Below, one piece after another: positions 24,331 through 36,371 of a DNA stretch of 64,000 nt. The stretch spans positions 62,001-126,000 of the forward strand of contig NZ_JAUZEE010000010.1 in NCBI RefSeq assembly GCF_030705305.1, written 5' to 3'. The translations under genes and the position numbers were made by a program. Under the pieces are notes generated by a model. That model made no database searches. It was not told where the DNA came from and was given only the letters and a program-made list of their open reading frames with translations. Every line of letters begins with the position of its first letter. The stretch's first letter is position 1. Source of the DNA: Leptothrix discophora. Lineage in GTDB: Bacteria > Pseudomonadota > Gammaproteobacteria > Burkholderiales > Burkholderiaceae_C.

Positions 24331-25551
24331 TCAGTCCCAGGACAGCGCGCCGCCGGACTGGTACTCGATGACGCGGGTCTCGAAGAAATTCCGCTCCTTC
24401 TTCAGGTCGATCATTTCGCTCATCCACGGGAACGGGTTTTCCTCGTTCGGGAAGAGCTCGTCGAGGCCGATCTGCGTTGCGCGACGGTTGGCGATGTAGC
24501 GCAGATAGCCCTTGAACATCGAGGCGTTGAGGCCCAGCACGCCACGCGGCATGGTGTCCTCGGCATAGCGGTACTCCAGCTCGACCGCCTTCATGAACAG
24601 CGCCTTGATCTCGGCCTTGAACGACGCCGTCCACAGCTGCGGGTTCTCAAGCTTGATCGCGTTGATCAGGTCGATGCCGAAGTTGCAGTGCATGGACTCG
24701 TCGCGCAGGATGTACTGGTACTGCTCGGCCGCACCGGTCATCTTGTTCTGCCGACCCAGCGCGAGGATCTGCGTGAAGCCGACGTAGAAGAACAGGCCCT
24801 CCATCAGGCAGGCAAACACGATCAGGCTCTTGAGCAGGGTCTGGTCGTTCTCGAGCGTGCCGGTCTTGAAGGTCGGATCCATGATCGCGTCGATGAACGG
24901 GATCAGGAACTCGTCCTTGTCGCGGATCGACGAGACCTCGTGGTACGCGTTGAAGATCTCGCCCTCGTCCAGCCCCAGCGACTCGACGATGTACTGGTAG
25001 GCGTGCGTGTGGATCGCTTCCTCGAAGGCCTGGCGCAGCAGGAACTGACGGCACTCGGGCGCGGTGATGTGGCGGTAGGTGCCCAGCGTGATGTTGTTGG
25101 CCGCGAGCGAATCGGCGGTCACGAAGAAGCCGAGGTTGCGCTTGATGAGGCGACGCTCGTCGTCGGTCAGGCCGTTGGGATCCTTCCAGGTCGCGATGTC
25201 GCGCGACATGTTGATCTCCTGCGGCATCCAGTGGTTAGCACAGGTCGCGAGGTACTTGTCCCAGGCCCACTTGTACTTGAAGGGCACCAGCTGGTTGACG
25301 TCGGTCTGGCCGTTGATGATGCGCTTGTCGGCGATGTTCACGCGGCGGGTCGAGCCGGCATCGGCGGAGGCTGAGGGCGTCTTGTGGTGGGTCATCGAAG
25401 GCATCGAGGCCATCGATGACGAAGCGCTCGACAGGCCGACCGCAGCATGCGGCCCTGACGAGGGCTGCATCGAAGCGTCACGCGGAACGTTCGATGGATA
25501 CGGGGTCGCCGACGAGGGCGTGGGGCGCGGAGTGTCTTCCCAGACGAGCAT
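24331..25551 (-). CDS. nrdB: Ribonucleotide reductase class Ia, beta subunit
   Basis: The 406-residue protein is the diiron-tyrosyl radical subunit that generates the radical for dNTP synthesis. In the ligand segment [15 protein letters not shown]178 and H181 correspond to iron ligands and Y185 to the radical tyrosine, so it is class Ia rather than the Phe-type Ic; D147 in TADSLAANN fits the first aspartate ligand. The first 65 residues are a Ser/Pro-rich extension before the fold. The ATG at 25551 is preceded by AGGAAG. It lies downstream of nrdA in the same direction and has its own promoter. Confidence 0.95.
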   Translation of the reverse strand: MLVWEDTPRPTPSSATPYPSNVPRDASMQPSSGPHAAVGLSSASSSMASMPSMTHHKTPSASADAGSTRRVNIADKRIINGQTDVNQLVPFKYKWAWDKYLATCANHWMPQEINMSRDIATWKDPNGLTDDERRLIKRNLGFFVTADSLAANNITLGTYRHITAPECRQFLLRQAFEEAIHTHAYQYIVESLGLDEGEIFNAYHEVSSIRDKDEFLIPFIDAIMDPTFKTGTLENDQTLLKSLIVFACLMEGLFFYVGFTQILALGRQNKMTGAAEQYQYILRDESMHCNFGIDLINAIKLENPQLWTASFKAEIKALFMKAVELEYRYAEDTMPRGVLGLNASMFKGYLRYIANRRATQIGLDELFPNEENPFPWMSEMIDLKKERNFFETRVIEYQSGGALSWD

Positions 25552-25573
25552 GTCTGACTTCCTGATGATGTGA

Positions 25574-25602
25574 ATTATCGGAATGTTGCGTCGAAACACC
25601 AA
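25574..25602 (-). promoter_or_regulatory. Sigma-70 promoter of nrdB
   Basis: Read leftward, -35 TTGGTG (25602-25597), a 17-bp spacer and -10 GATAAT (25579-25574). Transcription would begin near 25567, about 16 nt before the nrdB ATG, leaving room for AGGAAG. Confidence 0.65.
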
Positions 25603-25619
25603 GCACTTCTTGACACGCG

Positions 25620-25643
25620 GCGAGAGGGCCGTGGCCCTCTCGC
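25620..25643. repeat. Perfect 11-bp inverted repeat in the nrdA-nrdB gap
   Basis: GCGAGAGGGCC (25620-25630) and GGCCCTCTCGC (25633-25643) flank two bases. It lies just after the nrdA stop and 18 bp upstream of the nrdB -35 box, without a U-run, so it more likely tunes message stability or partial termination than acts as a full terminator. Confidence 0.7.
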
Positions 25644-25694
25644 ACCGCATGGGATCGAGAGGCTCGATGCGATGCGGACGCGGGTCGGGTCAGC

Positions 25695-28616
<2,922 letters not shown>

Positions 28617-28955
28617 CGGTGCTCCTTGCTTGTCTTTGAGGTCGTTCAGCGGGCGTCGCCGGCTTCGTCGGCACACCATCGAAGGCATCGGCCCGATGCG
28701 TTCGACAGGGCTCTCGGAAGGACGCTGGAAAGGCGGTGAATCTGGAAAGGCAAAGCCCTGCCTCGCCTGGCCGACGACAACAGCGTCAGGACGCTGCGCG
28801 CACGGACCACGCGGGTGGCAAAGAGCTGTGTTGAGTTCGGAAGCTGCGGTCTCTTGGATCGCGGTCGGCGGATGCGACGCCGGCCGATGGGCCGCCGTGA
28901 TCCCCGCGCGTCACGGGGCCTGGAGGTGTCTGGAACGGGTCGGAGGATAGCACGA
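28617..28955 (-). promoter_or_regulatory. Long untranslated leader of nrdA
   Basis: Between the predicted transcription start (about 28955) and the ATG at 28616 there are about 340 nt with no supported gene. Read leftward it contains short perfect hairpins such as CCCCG/CGGGG, AGCGTC/GACGCT and CATCGG/CGATG. No known riboswitch was recognised. An in-frame upstream ATG (28688) lies within it. Confidence 0.4.
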
Positions 28956-28959
28956 GGAG

Positions 28960-28975
28960 GCACTATAGCTAGTGC
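28960..28975. promoter_or_regulatory. NrdR box 1
   Basis: GCACTATAGCTAGTGC is a palindrome of the NrdR-box type (ACACTATATATAGTGT consensus). It covers the -10 hexamer of the nrdA promoter. NrdR represses ribonucleotide reductase genes when dATP is abundant. Confidence 0.85.
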
Positions 28976-28990
28976 CTCAGACGGCGCCAA
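28962..28990 (-). promoter_or_regulatory. nrdA promoter
   Basis: Read leftward, -35 TTGGCG (28990-28985), a 17-bp spacer and -10 TATAGT (28967-28962). Transcription would begin near 28955. The promoter sits exactly between and on the two NrdR boxes. Confidence 0.8.
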
Positions 28991-29006
28991 CCACTAGCGC
29001 TAGTGT
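28991..29006. promoter_or_regulatory. NrdR box 2
   Basis: CCACTAGCGCTAGTGT, with 14 bp of palindrome, abuts the -35 hexamer. Its centre is 31 bp from that of box 1, the three-turn spacing typical of paired NrdR sites. It lies 12 bp after the ampD stop codon. Confidence 0.85.
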
Positions 29007-29017
29007 GAGGGGAGCAC

Positions 29018-29644
29018 TTACCCCAGGCGTGCCGACTCTCGCATTTCGGGCTCGTCCGGGTACACCGCGAGACCGCTTCCACGCAGTCGACGGGCCAGCC
29101 GGGACCAATCGAAGCCCGGCCCCGGATCGCGCTTGCGACCCGGCGCGACATGCTCGTGGCCGACCACTTCCTGCAGCGGCACGACCTGCACGAGCTGGCG
29201 CAGCAGCGCGGCCAGCACGCGGTACTGGACGGCCGCGAAGCGGTGGCCTTCCAGCCCTTCCAGCTCGATGCCGATGCTGTGGTCGTTGCAGTTGTCGCGG
29301 CCGCGCCAGCGCGACACGCCGGCATGCCAGGCCCGGCCTTGCAGCGGCACGAACTGCAGCAGGCGGCCGTCGCGACGGACCACGAAGTGGGCCGAGACCT
29401 GCAGGCCATCGAGGGCCGCGAACGAGGCATGCGCGGTCGGGTCGAGCCGGTTGGTGAAGAGCCGTTCGATCGCCTCGCCGCCGTAGCGGCCGGGCGGCAG
29501 GCTGATCGAGTGGACGATGGCCAGGTCGATGGCGACACCGGCCGGCCGCGTGCCGACGTTCGGGCTAGGCACCGCACGCGCCTGGCCGTGCCAGCCGGCC
29601 GACCAGCGCCAGGACGCGCCAGGACGGCGTCGTGCGACCTTCAT
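29018..29644 (-). CDS. ampD: 1,6-anhydro-N-acetylmuramyl-L-alanine amidase
   Basis: The 208-residue zinc amidase recycles cell-wall muropeptides in the cytosol. Ligands match E. coli AmpD: H45 in IVHSISLPPG, H163 in GHEHVAP and D173 in DPGPGFDW; RAWHAGVSRW and CNDHSIGIELEG are also conserved. The N-terminus carries about 15 extra basic residues. It lies between pilR and the nrdA promoter; the neighbourhood does not suggest a link to a beta-lactamase regulator. Confidence 0.94.
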   Translation of the reverse strand: MKVARRRPGASWRWSAGWHGQARAVPSPNVGTRPAGVAIDLAIVHSISLPPGRYGGEAIERLFTNRLDPTAHASFAALDGLQVSAHFVVRRDGRLLQFVPLQGRAWHAGVSRWRGRDNCNDHSIGIELEGLEGHRFAAVQYRVLAALLRQLVQVVPLQEVVGHEHVAPGRKRDPGPGFDWSRLARRLRGSGLAVYPDEPEMRESARLG

Positions 29645-29665
29645 GCGTGGCTCGTCGTGCGTGGC

Positions 29666-31291
29666 TCAGTCGCCCGCGCCATCGCCGTCGTCAACGGTCA
29701 GGCCCTCGCCGGCCACCTGGATGCCCAGCCGCGCCATGCGGTAGCGCATCTGGCGCAGCGTCAAGCCCATCGCGGCGCCAGCGGCCGTGCGGTTGTAGCG
29801 ATGGCGCTCGAGCGCCCGCACCAGCACGGCACGCTCGACCTCGTCGAGGTAGGCCACCAGATCCTGCGGCACGGCCGGCTCGGCCAGCGGTGCCGGCCCG
29901 GCCACGACCGGCTCGGGCAGCACGGTCGCCGGCTTGACGGGCTCGTGGCTCCAGGGATCGCCGATGCGGCCGTCGCCCGGCCAGGCCGGCATGAACGCCG
30001 CGGGGGCTGCACCGCGCGCCCGGGGCGCGATCGGCAGTTCGAGGTCCTCGATGTCGATCTGGCTGGCGCTGCTCAGCGCCACGGCGCGGTGCAGCAGGTT
30101 CTCCAGCTCGCGCACGTTGCCGGGGAAGTCGTAGTGCGCAAGGTGGTCCAGCGCCCGCGGCGTCAGGCGCGGCATCACCGCCATGCCGGCCTCGCCGGCG
30201 ATGCGTTCGAGCATGCGCGCGCACAGTTCGTAGAGGTCATCGCGGCGTTCGCGCAGCGGCGGCACACGGATCTGGATGACGTTGAGGCGGTAGAACAGGT
30301 CCTGCCGGAAGCGCCCCTCGGCCACCTCGGCGGCCAGGTCGCGGTGGGTCGCGCTGATGATGCGCACGTCGACCGCCACCTCGGCCACCGCGCCGACCGG
30401 GCGGACCGCGCGCTCCTGGATCGCACGCAGCAGCTTGCTCTGCATCGACAGCGGCAGGTCGCCGATCTCGTCAAGGAACAGCGTGCCGCCGTGCGCGGCC
30501 TGGAAGAAGCCTTCGCGGTCCTCGGCCGCGCCGGTGAAGGCGCCCTTGCGGTAGCCGAAGAACTCGGCCTCGAGCAGCTGCTCGGGAATGGCGCTGCAGT
30601 TGACCGCGATGAAGGGCTGCGCGGCCCGCGAGCTGACCTGGTGGATCGAGCGCGCGACCAGCTCCTTGCCCGTGCCCGACTCGCCCTGGACAAGCACCGG
30701 CGCCATGCTGCGCGCGACCTTGTCGACCAGCGCGCGGACCTGCTGCATGGCCGCCGACTGGCCTGCCATGCGACGCAGCGCACCGCTGCCGCGTTCGTGC
30801 CGGGGCACGATCGAGCGCAGGCCCAGCCCGAAATCGGCCGGCACGCCGGAGCCCGTGCCCGCCGCCGAGGACACACCGGCGGACGCCGCGTTGGGTGCCG
30901 CGCCGCGAGCGGCCGGGCTGCGCCCGAGCGCGGCCGAGACCACGCTGCGGAAGACCTTCAGGTCAACCGGCTTGGTCAGGTAGTCGTAGGCACCGGACTT
31001 GAGCGCCTGCACCGCGTTCTCGGCCGAGCCGTAGGCGGTGATGACGATGGCACGCTCGCTGCGGCCGGACTGTTCGAGCCGGCGCAGCAGGTCCAGACCG
31101 CTGCCGTCGGGCAGTCGCATGTCGGTGATGACGGCGCTGTAGGTGCGGTCCTTGAGCTGGGCCCAGGCTTCCTCGACGCTGCCGGCGGTCTCGACCTCGT
31201 AGCCCTCGCGCAGCAGCGTGAGCTCGTAGAGGGTGCGCAGGTCGGGCTCGTCGTCGACCACCAGCAGGCTGTGCAGCGAGGTCGCGCTCAC
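29666..31291 (-). CDS. pilR: Sigma-54-dependent response regulator PilR
   Basis: The 541-residue regulator has a receiver domain (about 8-122, phosphoacceptor D57 in [13 protein letters not shown]), a sigma-54 AAA+ domain with Walker A GESGTGKE (about 200), GAFTGA (about 240) and [13 protein letters not shown], and a C-terminal Fis-type helix-turn-helix ([20 protein letters not shown]). PilR activates pilin transcription with sigma-54. The start is a GTG at 31291 that overlaps the pilS stop as GTGA. A long Ala/Gly linker (about 130-155) is present. Confidence 0.94.
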   Translation of the reverse strand: MSATSLHSLLVVDDEPDLRTLYELTLLREGYEVETAGSVEEAWAQLKDRTYSAVITDMRLPDGSGLDLLRRLEQSGRSERAIVITAYGSAENAVQALKSGAYDYLTKPVDLKVFRSVVSAALGRSPAARGAAPNAASAGVSSAAGTGSGVPADFGLGLRSIVPRHERGSGALRRMAGQSAAMQQVRALVDKVARSMAPVLVQGESGTGKELVARSIHQVSSRAAQPFIAVNCSAIPEQLLEAEFFGYRKGAFTGAAEDREGFFQAAHGGTLFLDEIGDLPLSMQSKLLRAIQERAVRPVGAVAEVAVDVRIISATHRDLAAEVAEGRFRQDLFYRLNVIQIRVPPLRERRDDLYELCARMLERIAGEAGMAVMPRLTPRALDHLAHYDFPGNVRELENLLHRAVALSSASQIDIEDLELPIAPRARGAAPAAFMPAWPGDGRIGDPWSHEPVKPATVLPEPVVAGPAPLAEPAVPQDLVAYLDEVERAVLVRALERHRYNRTAAGAAMGLTLRQMRYRMARLGIQVAGEGLTVDDGDGAGD

Positions 31292-33546
31292 GACATCGCC
31301 CCCGGCCAGGCCGGGCCGGGTCGCATCGGCGGCGACACCGGAACCATGCGCGGCAGGGTCATCACGAAGACGTTGCGGTGTCGCGCACCGGGACCGCGCG
31401 GGTGATATTCGATCGTCGCGCCATAGCGCTCGCACAGCTCGCGGCAGATGTAGAGGCCCAGGCCGCTGCCGCGGCTGCGGGTCGAGAAGAAGGGCTCGAA
31501 CAGGTAGGGCTCGACGTCGGGCGCGATCGGCGCACCGTCGCTGGCCACCGACACCACGACCTGCGACTCGCCGCGCGCATGCACGCGCACCCACAGCGCA
31601 TCGGCGCGGGCACTGCCGTGGCGGTGGGCGTTGTCGAGCAGGTTCACCAGCACGCGGCGCAGGTGGTCCGGGTCGAAGCGCACCGGCAGCACGCCGTCGC
31701 CCGCATCGACCATCAACGGGCTCGGGCCCAGCTGCGGCAGGCCGGCCGTGCGCCCCCAGTCGGCACAGAGCATCTGGACCTGGGCCGACAGGTCGATGAC
31801 CGGCGCTTCACGCGGTGCGCCTGGCGCGACCTCCATCACGTCGTCGACGATGCGCTGCAGCCGCACCACGTTGTCGGCCACCATGCGCGTGAGCTGGCGC
31901 TGGGCCGGCTGCATCAGGTCTTCGGACAACAAGGCATTGGCCTGGGCGATGGCCGCCAGCGGGTTGCGGATCTCGTGCGCGATGCCCGCCGAGACCCGGC
32001 CCATCGCGGCGAGCTTCTCCTGCCGCGCACGGGCCTGCAGCGTGCGGACATCGTCCATGAAGAGCACGCACAACAGCGACTCACCGGCGGGATGTCCGGG
32101 CGGCTGGGCGGCCGGGTCCTCGCCGCTGTCATGCCGGCGCGTGAAGCGCATGCGCAGGCGCAGGCCGCGTTCCTCGACCTTGGCGCCCTGGCTCAGGCGC
32201 AGCCGGATCTCCTCGCCGCCATCGGGCCAGAAGCCGGTCGCCCAGGCCCGCTCGAGGGCCAGCCAGAGGGGCTCCCAGGCCTCGTGCTGGCGCAGGTCGA
32301 AGGTCATGAAGCGACGTCCCGGCGGCGCGCCGATCAGCGCCATGGCGGCCGGGTTGGCCGCGCGCACATGGCCGTCGGCATCGACGACCATGACGCCGTC
32401 CTGCATCTCCTCGATCATCAGCCGGTTGAGCATGGCCTGCTGGCGCGCCATCTCCAGCGTGCTGCGGGCGGCCGCCTCCTGGCGGGTCAGGCGGTCGGCC
32501 ATCTCGGCGGTCAGCAGGGCCAGCGCGAAGACCATCGCGCCGAACATCCCCGACTGGGTCAGTTGCGTGGCCATGTCCGAGCCGGCCAGCACGCGCCACC
32601 AGGCCCCGCCCAGCATCAGCAGGACGACCGATGCAGCGACCGCCGCAGCGGTGCGGCGCGGCATCAGCGCACCGGCGGTCAGCACCGGCAAGAGGAAGAG
32701 CGCGTTGAGGTTGAGCGGCCCGGACAGCGACACGACCAGCAGCGCCGTGAAGCTCGCCAGGTCGACGCCAATGGTCACCCAGCGCCAGTGAGGCAGCAGG
32801 TGCCCGCGCAGATCCAGCGGTGCGCGCCGCGTCGGCAAGCGGCGCAGTTCGACCTGCGCGACCAGCACCAGCGTGGCCAGCGCGTAGCCGGCGCAGATCG
32901 CCAGCGCCAGCAAGGTCGATCCGGAACTGCCGTAGATCGCCACCACCGCCTGCATCGCCAGCAGCAGCACCGCCAGCAGCGCGCGCGCGATGATGAAGCC
33001 GCGGAAGATGCGCAGGAAGGCCTTGGGCGGCCCCTTGCGCAGGCGATCGGCCGGCAGCGGCTCGATCACCGGCGGGGTGGTGTAGCCGCTGGTGTCGGGA
33101 CCTTCGTCGCGGACGTCGCGGCCATCGGGTCGTTCGACCGGCGCCGGCGCGGCGTCCGGATGGGCGGCCCACTCCTCGGCCGGCACGGTGTCGGCACCGG
33201 TGTCGGTGTTGGCCTTGGCTTGCCCTCCCGGCACGGTCACGCGGGAACTGGCCGCCGGATCGGCGTGGACCCGCTCGAAGCGACCGCGCGAAGTGATCGC
33301 ATCAGGCCGTGGGTCGGGTCTTGCATCAAACGGCAGGGTCGGCGAGAAGCCCGTTCCCATCGGACGTGTCGGCGCGATCAGCGCATCGAAGTCCTCCGGC
33401 CGTGTCGACTCGGCCGACCCTTCCAGCCCGGCGAACCACGACTCGCGCGGGACCGCCGGGCGACCAGGCTGCCGTCCTGGAAGGTCCGTGTCCAGGAAGG
33501 GCAGTGGCGGCGCGGCGGGGTGGCCTGGAAGGCGGTTGCGGGCCAT
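31288..33546 (-). CDS. pilS: Sensor histidine kinase PilS with a long N-terminal extension
   Basis: The 752-residue kinase has about six membrane helices (about 195-365), a PAS domain (about 380-480), the phosphoacceptor histidine in GIAHEIRNPLAAI (about 523), an N box LVNLLDNAHRHG and a G box GSGLGLYICREL. It is followed by pilR with a 4-nt overlap. Typical PilS proteins are about 530-600 residues; here the first 190 residues are a Pro/Ala/Asp-rich, probably disordered cytosolic extension. Either it is real or the start is further in; there is no obvious alternative with a Shine-Dalgarno sequence. Confidence 0.9.
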   Translation of the reverse strand: MARNRLPGHPAAPPLPFLDTDLPGRQPGRPAVPRESWFAGLEGSAESTRPEDFDALIAPTRPMGTGFSPTLPFDARPDPRPDAITSRGRFERVHADPAASSRVTVPGGQAKANTDTGADTVPAEEWAAHPDAAPAPVERPDGRDVRDEGPDTSGYTTPPVIEPLPADRLRKGPPKAFLRIFRGFIIARALLAVLLLAMQAVVAIYGSSGSTLLALAICAGYALATLVLVAQVELRRLPTRRAPLDLRGHLLPHWRWVTIGVDLASFTALLVVSLSGPLNLNALFLLPVLTAGALMPRRTAAAVAASVVLLMLGGAWWRVLAGSDMATQLTQSGMFGAMVFALALLTAEMADRLTRQEAAARSTLEMARQQAMLNRLMIEEMQDGVMVVDADGHVRAANPAAMALIGAPPGRRFMTFDLRQHEAWEPLWLALERAWATGFWPDGGEEIRLRLSQGAKVEERGLRLRMRFTRRHDSGEDPAAQPPGHPAGESLLCVLFMDDVRTLQARARQEKLAAMGRVSAGIAHEIRNPLAAIAQANALLSEDLMQPAQRQLTRMVADNVVRLQRIVDDVMEVAPGAPREAPVIDLSAQVQMLCADWGRTAGLPQLGPSPLMVDAGDGVLPVRFDPDHLRRVLVNLLDNAHRHGSARADALWVRVHARGESQVVVSVASDGAPIAPDVEPYLFEPFFSTRSRGSGLGLYICRELCERYGATIEYHPRGPGARHRNVFVMTLPRMVPVSPPMRPGPAWPGAMS

Positions 33547-33561
33547 GTGTCGGGTCCGACC

Positions 33562-33834
33562 TCAGGACGGCAGGCCGGCGCGGGGCCCGGCCGACAGGTG
33601 GGCGGGGCTGCAGTAGTCGCGCGCATCGGCACCGCGCACGGCCTCGGACTCGGGCAGGTGCAGTCCGCAATGGGCGCAGCGGACCATGCGTCCGGTCTCG
33701 GCCGGCTTGGCACCGGGTCGGCGTGGCACCTCGGCCGGTTGGGCCCGCCTGGACGCCTGCTCGCGTTGACGCTGCCACTTTCGGATCAGCAGGTAGGCCG
33801 CCAGGCCGATCAGCAGCCAGAGCAGCGCCCTCAT
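33562..33834 (-). CDS. PP0621-like small zinc-finger membrane protein
   Basis: The 90-residue protein has an N-terminal membrane helix (about 2-20), a basic linker and a treble-clef-like motif CAHCGLHLPESEAV...DYCSPAHL (about 56-82) that would bind one zinc. It belongs to the PP0621 family, commonly found beside pilSR in this group; function unknown. The ATG at 33834 has GAGG about 10 nt upstream; a GTG at 33843 is the alternative. It reads into pilS after 15 bp. Confidence 0.83.
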   Translation of the reverse strand: MRALLWLLIGLAAYLLIRKWQRQREQASRRAQPAEVPRRPGAKPAETGRMVRCAHCGLHLPESEAVRGADARDYCSPAHLSAGPRAGLPS

Positions 33835-33880
33835 GTTGTCCACCTCGCGCGGACCGGGTCGTGTCGATCGCCCATGGCAT

Positions 33881-34717
33881 TCATCCGGTGATGGCCACGG
33901 GCCGGTGCAACAGCACCTCGAAGACGAAGCGCGAGCCGATGTAGGCCAGCAGCAGCAGCACGCTGCCGAGGTAGAGCCAGCGGGTCGCGCGGCGGCCGCG
34001 CCAGCCGAAGGCCCGGCGGCCGCCGAGCAGGCCGGCGAAGACCGCCCAGCCCATCAGGGAGAACAGCGTCTTGTGGTCCCAGCGCCAGGCGGCCATGAAC
34101 CAGCTGCCCAGCACGATGGCGGCCGACAGCACGACGAAGCCGGCGGCGACGAAGCGGAAGGTCAGCTGCTCCAGACGCAGCAACGGCAAGGCACCGCTGT
34201 CCAGCGCCGGCGTCTTGCGCGAGCGCATCGCGCGTTCGGCCCGGTCCAGCCAGATGGCATGCAGGACCGCGGCGCCGAACAGGCCATAGGACGCGAAGCC
34301 CATCAGCCAGTGCAGCGGCGCCCAGGGCGAGACGGCATGGATCGCGCCCTCGCCCGGAAAGAGCAGCCCGATCAGCACGGCCAGGCCACCCAGCGCAGCC
34401 AGCAGCCGGCGGATCGCCGGGACCGGCACGAAGCGGCTCTCGATCGCATGCACCGCCAGCACCAGCCAGACCGTCGACGACAGCGCCGGCGCGAAGCCGA
34501 ACCGGATGCCGTCACCCGGCAGGCCGATGCCCAGCAGATGCGCGAACAACGCGGTGCCATGGGCAATCCAGGCCAGCGGCAGCGCGCGCCGCGCAAGGGC
34601 CGAATCGCCGCGAGGCCAGGCCAGCGCGTAGGCCACCAGCGCGATCACGGCGGGCACCACGGACCAGGGCGACAGCGGGGCGGCGAACAAGGCTGAAAAG
34701 TCGGTCGATAGAATCAC
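33881..34717 (-). CDS. CcsA/YpjD-type cytochrome c assembly membrane protein
   Basis: The 278-residue protein has about eight membrane helices and the CcsA-like features of the family: HWLMGFASYGLFGAAVLHAIW, a WxWD-type segment MAAWRWDHKTLFSLMGW and conserved histidines for haem. It is annotated in relatives as an inner-membrane protein YpjD of uncertain role. A GTG at 34717 is chosen because a TACACT -10 box lies exactly 6 nt upstream; the reading frame is open further to an ATG at 34789. It is divergent from ffh. Confidence 0.85.
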   Translation of the reverse strand: MILSTDFSALFAAPLSPWSVVPAVIALVAYALAWPRGDSALARRALPLAWIAHGTALFAHLLGIGLPGDGIRFGFAPALSSTVWLVLAVHAIESRFVPVPAIRRLLAALGGLAVLIGLLFPGEGAIHAVSPWAPLHWLMGFASYGLFGAAVLHAIWLDRAERAMRSRKTPALDSGALPLLRLEQLTFRFVAAGFVVLSAAIVLGSWFMAAWRWDHKTLFSLMGWAVFAGLLGGRRAFGWRGRRATRWLYLGSVLLLLAYIGSRFVFEVLLHRPVAITG

Positions 34718-34723
34718 TCGCAC

Positions 34724-34729
34724 AGTGTA
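34724..34729 (-). promoter_or_regulatory. -10 element of the CcsA-like gene, 6 nt from GTG start
   Basis: Read leftward, TACACT spans 34729-34724 and GTG begins at 34717. TCGTCA 16 bp upstream matches the -35 consensus at four of six positions. Confidence 0.5.
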
Positions 34730-34814
34730 CTTTCGGGCCCCGTCGTGACGACGCTGCACGGCCCGCCACACCAGCCCGACCGACCTCATCGGTCACAGAT
34801 CTCCGGAATCCCCG

Positions 34815-36203
34815 ATGGCCTCAGCCCTCTCCGATCGCCTGTCCAAGCTCGTCAAGTCGATGCGTGGCCAGGCCCGCATCACCGAATCGAACGTGCAGGA
34901 CATGATGCGCGAGGTGCGCATGGCGCTGCTCGAGGCCGACGTCGCGCTGCCGGTCGTGCGCGACTTCATCAACCGCGTCAAGGAGAAGGCGCTCGGCCAG
35001 GAGGTCGTCGGCTCGCTCAATCCGGGCCAGGTGCTGGTGAGCATCGTCCACAAGGAACTGGCCGCGACGATGGGTGAAGGCGTCGCCGACCTCAACCTCG
35101 CCGTCCAGCCGCCGGCCGTGATCTTGATGGCCGGCCTGCAGGGCGCCGGCAAGACCACCACCACCGCCAAGCTGGCCAAGCACCTGATCGAGCGCCGCAA
35201 GAAGAAGGTGCTGACGGTCTCGGCCGACGTCTACCGCCCGGCCGCCATCGAGCAGCTCAAGACCGTCACCCGCCAGGCCGGCGCCGAGTGGTTCCCGAGC
35301 AAGCCCGAGGACAAGCCGCGCGACATCGCGCTCGCTGCGCTGGACCACGCCCGCCGTCACCTGTTCGATGTGCTGCTGGTGGACACCGCCGGCCGTCTCG
35401 CGATCGACGAGGCGCTGATGGCCGAGATCCGCGAGCTGCACGCGGCACTCGCCCCGATCGAGACGCTGTTCGTGGTCGACGCCATGCAGGGTCAGGACGC
35501 GGTCAACACCGCCAAGGCCTTCAAGGACGCGCTGCCGCTGACCGGCGTCGTGCTGACCAAGCTGGACGGCGACTCGCGCGGTGGCGCGGCGCTGTCGGTG
35601 CGCCAGATCACCGGCGCACCGATCAAGTTCGCCGGCGTGTCCGAGAAGATCGACGGCCTGGAGGTCTTCGACGCCGACCGCCACGCCGGTCGCGTGCTCG
35701 GCATGGGCGACATCGTCGCGCTGGTCGAGGAAGTCCAGAAGGGCGTCGACATCCAGGCGGCCCAGAAGCTGGCCGACAAGGTCCGCAGTGGCGAAGGCTT
35801 CGACCTGAACGACTTCCTGGCCCAGCTCAGCCAGATGAAGAAGATGGGCGGGCTGTCCGGCCTGCTCGACAAGCTGCCCAGCGAACTGGCCGCCAAGGCC
35901 GGTCAGGCCGACATGGGCAAGGCCGAGAAGGACGTGCGGCGCATGGAAGGGATCATCAACTCGATGACGCCGCTGGAGCGGCGCAAGCCCGACCTGCTCA
36001 AGGCCAGCCGCAAGCGCCGCATCGCGGCCGGCGCGGGCGTGCAGGTCCAGGAGGTCAACCGCCTGCTGAACCAGTTCGAGCAGATGCGCGACATGATGAA
36101 GAAGATGAAGGGCGGCGGCCTGATGAAGATGATGAAGCGCATGGGCGGCGGCAAGGGCAAGTTCCCCCCGGGCATGGGCGGCATGGGCGGGATGGGCTTC
36201 TGA
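34815..36203 (+). CDS. ffh: Signal recognition particle protein Ffh
   Basis: The 462-residue SRP54 GTPase targets nascent membrane proteins to FtsY. It has the N domain, the P-loop GLQGAGKTTTTAKLA (about 106-120), DTAGRLAIDEALM, TKLDGDSRGGAALS and a Met-rich M domain (about 330-462) ending in GMGGMGGMGF. Length and motifs are standard. It is divergent from the CcsA-like gene, the common arrangement in betaproteobacteria. Confidence 0.97.
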   Translation: MASALSDRLSKLVKSMRGQARITESNVQDMMREVRMALLEADVALPVVRDFINRVKEKALGQEVVGSLNPGQVLVSIVHKELAATMGEGVADLNLAVQPPAVILMAGLQGAGKTTTTAKLAKHLIERRKKKVLTVSADVYRPAAIEQLKTVTRQAGAEWFPSKPEDKPRDIALAALDHARRHLFDVLLVDTAGRLAIDEALMAEIRELHAALAPIETLFVVDAMQGQDAVNTAKAFKDALPLTGVVLTKLDGDSRGGAALSVRQITGAPIKFAGVSEKIDGLEVFDADRHAGRVLGMGDIVALVEEVQKGVDIQAAQKLADKVRSGEGFDLNDFLAQLSQMKKMGGLSGLLDKLPSELAAKAGQADMGKAEKDVRRMEGIINSMTPLERRKPDLLKASRKRRIAAGAGVQVQEVNRLLNQFEQMRDMMKKMKGGGLMKMMKRMGGGKGKFPPGMGGMGGMGF

Positions 36204-36336
36204 GCCGGGCCGGATGCCGGCACGCACCAGCCTTGTCGCACCAGCCCTGTGCGAAGCCTCGCGAAGACACGAAATCCGGTCGAACGGCATCACTTCGAAA
36301 GGTGAGACTGTTACATCGATCACGCAGGGTCCCGCA

Positions 36337-36365
36337 TTGACGACCCAGTTCGTGCGCGCTAACTT
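36337..36365 (+). promoter_or_regulatory. Promoter of the DUF2726 gene, leaderless layout
   Basis: -35 TTGACG (36337-36342), a 17-bp spacer and -10 TAACTT (36360-36365). The expected transcription start, 7 nt downstream, coincides with the A of the ATG at 36372, so the mRNA would have no leader. It is the best-supported leaderless promoter in the window. Confidence 0.65.
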
Positions 36366-36371
36366 GTCGTG

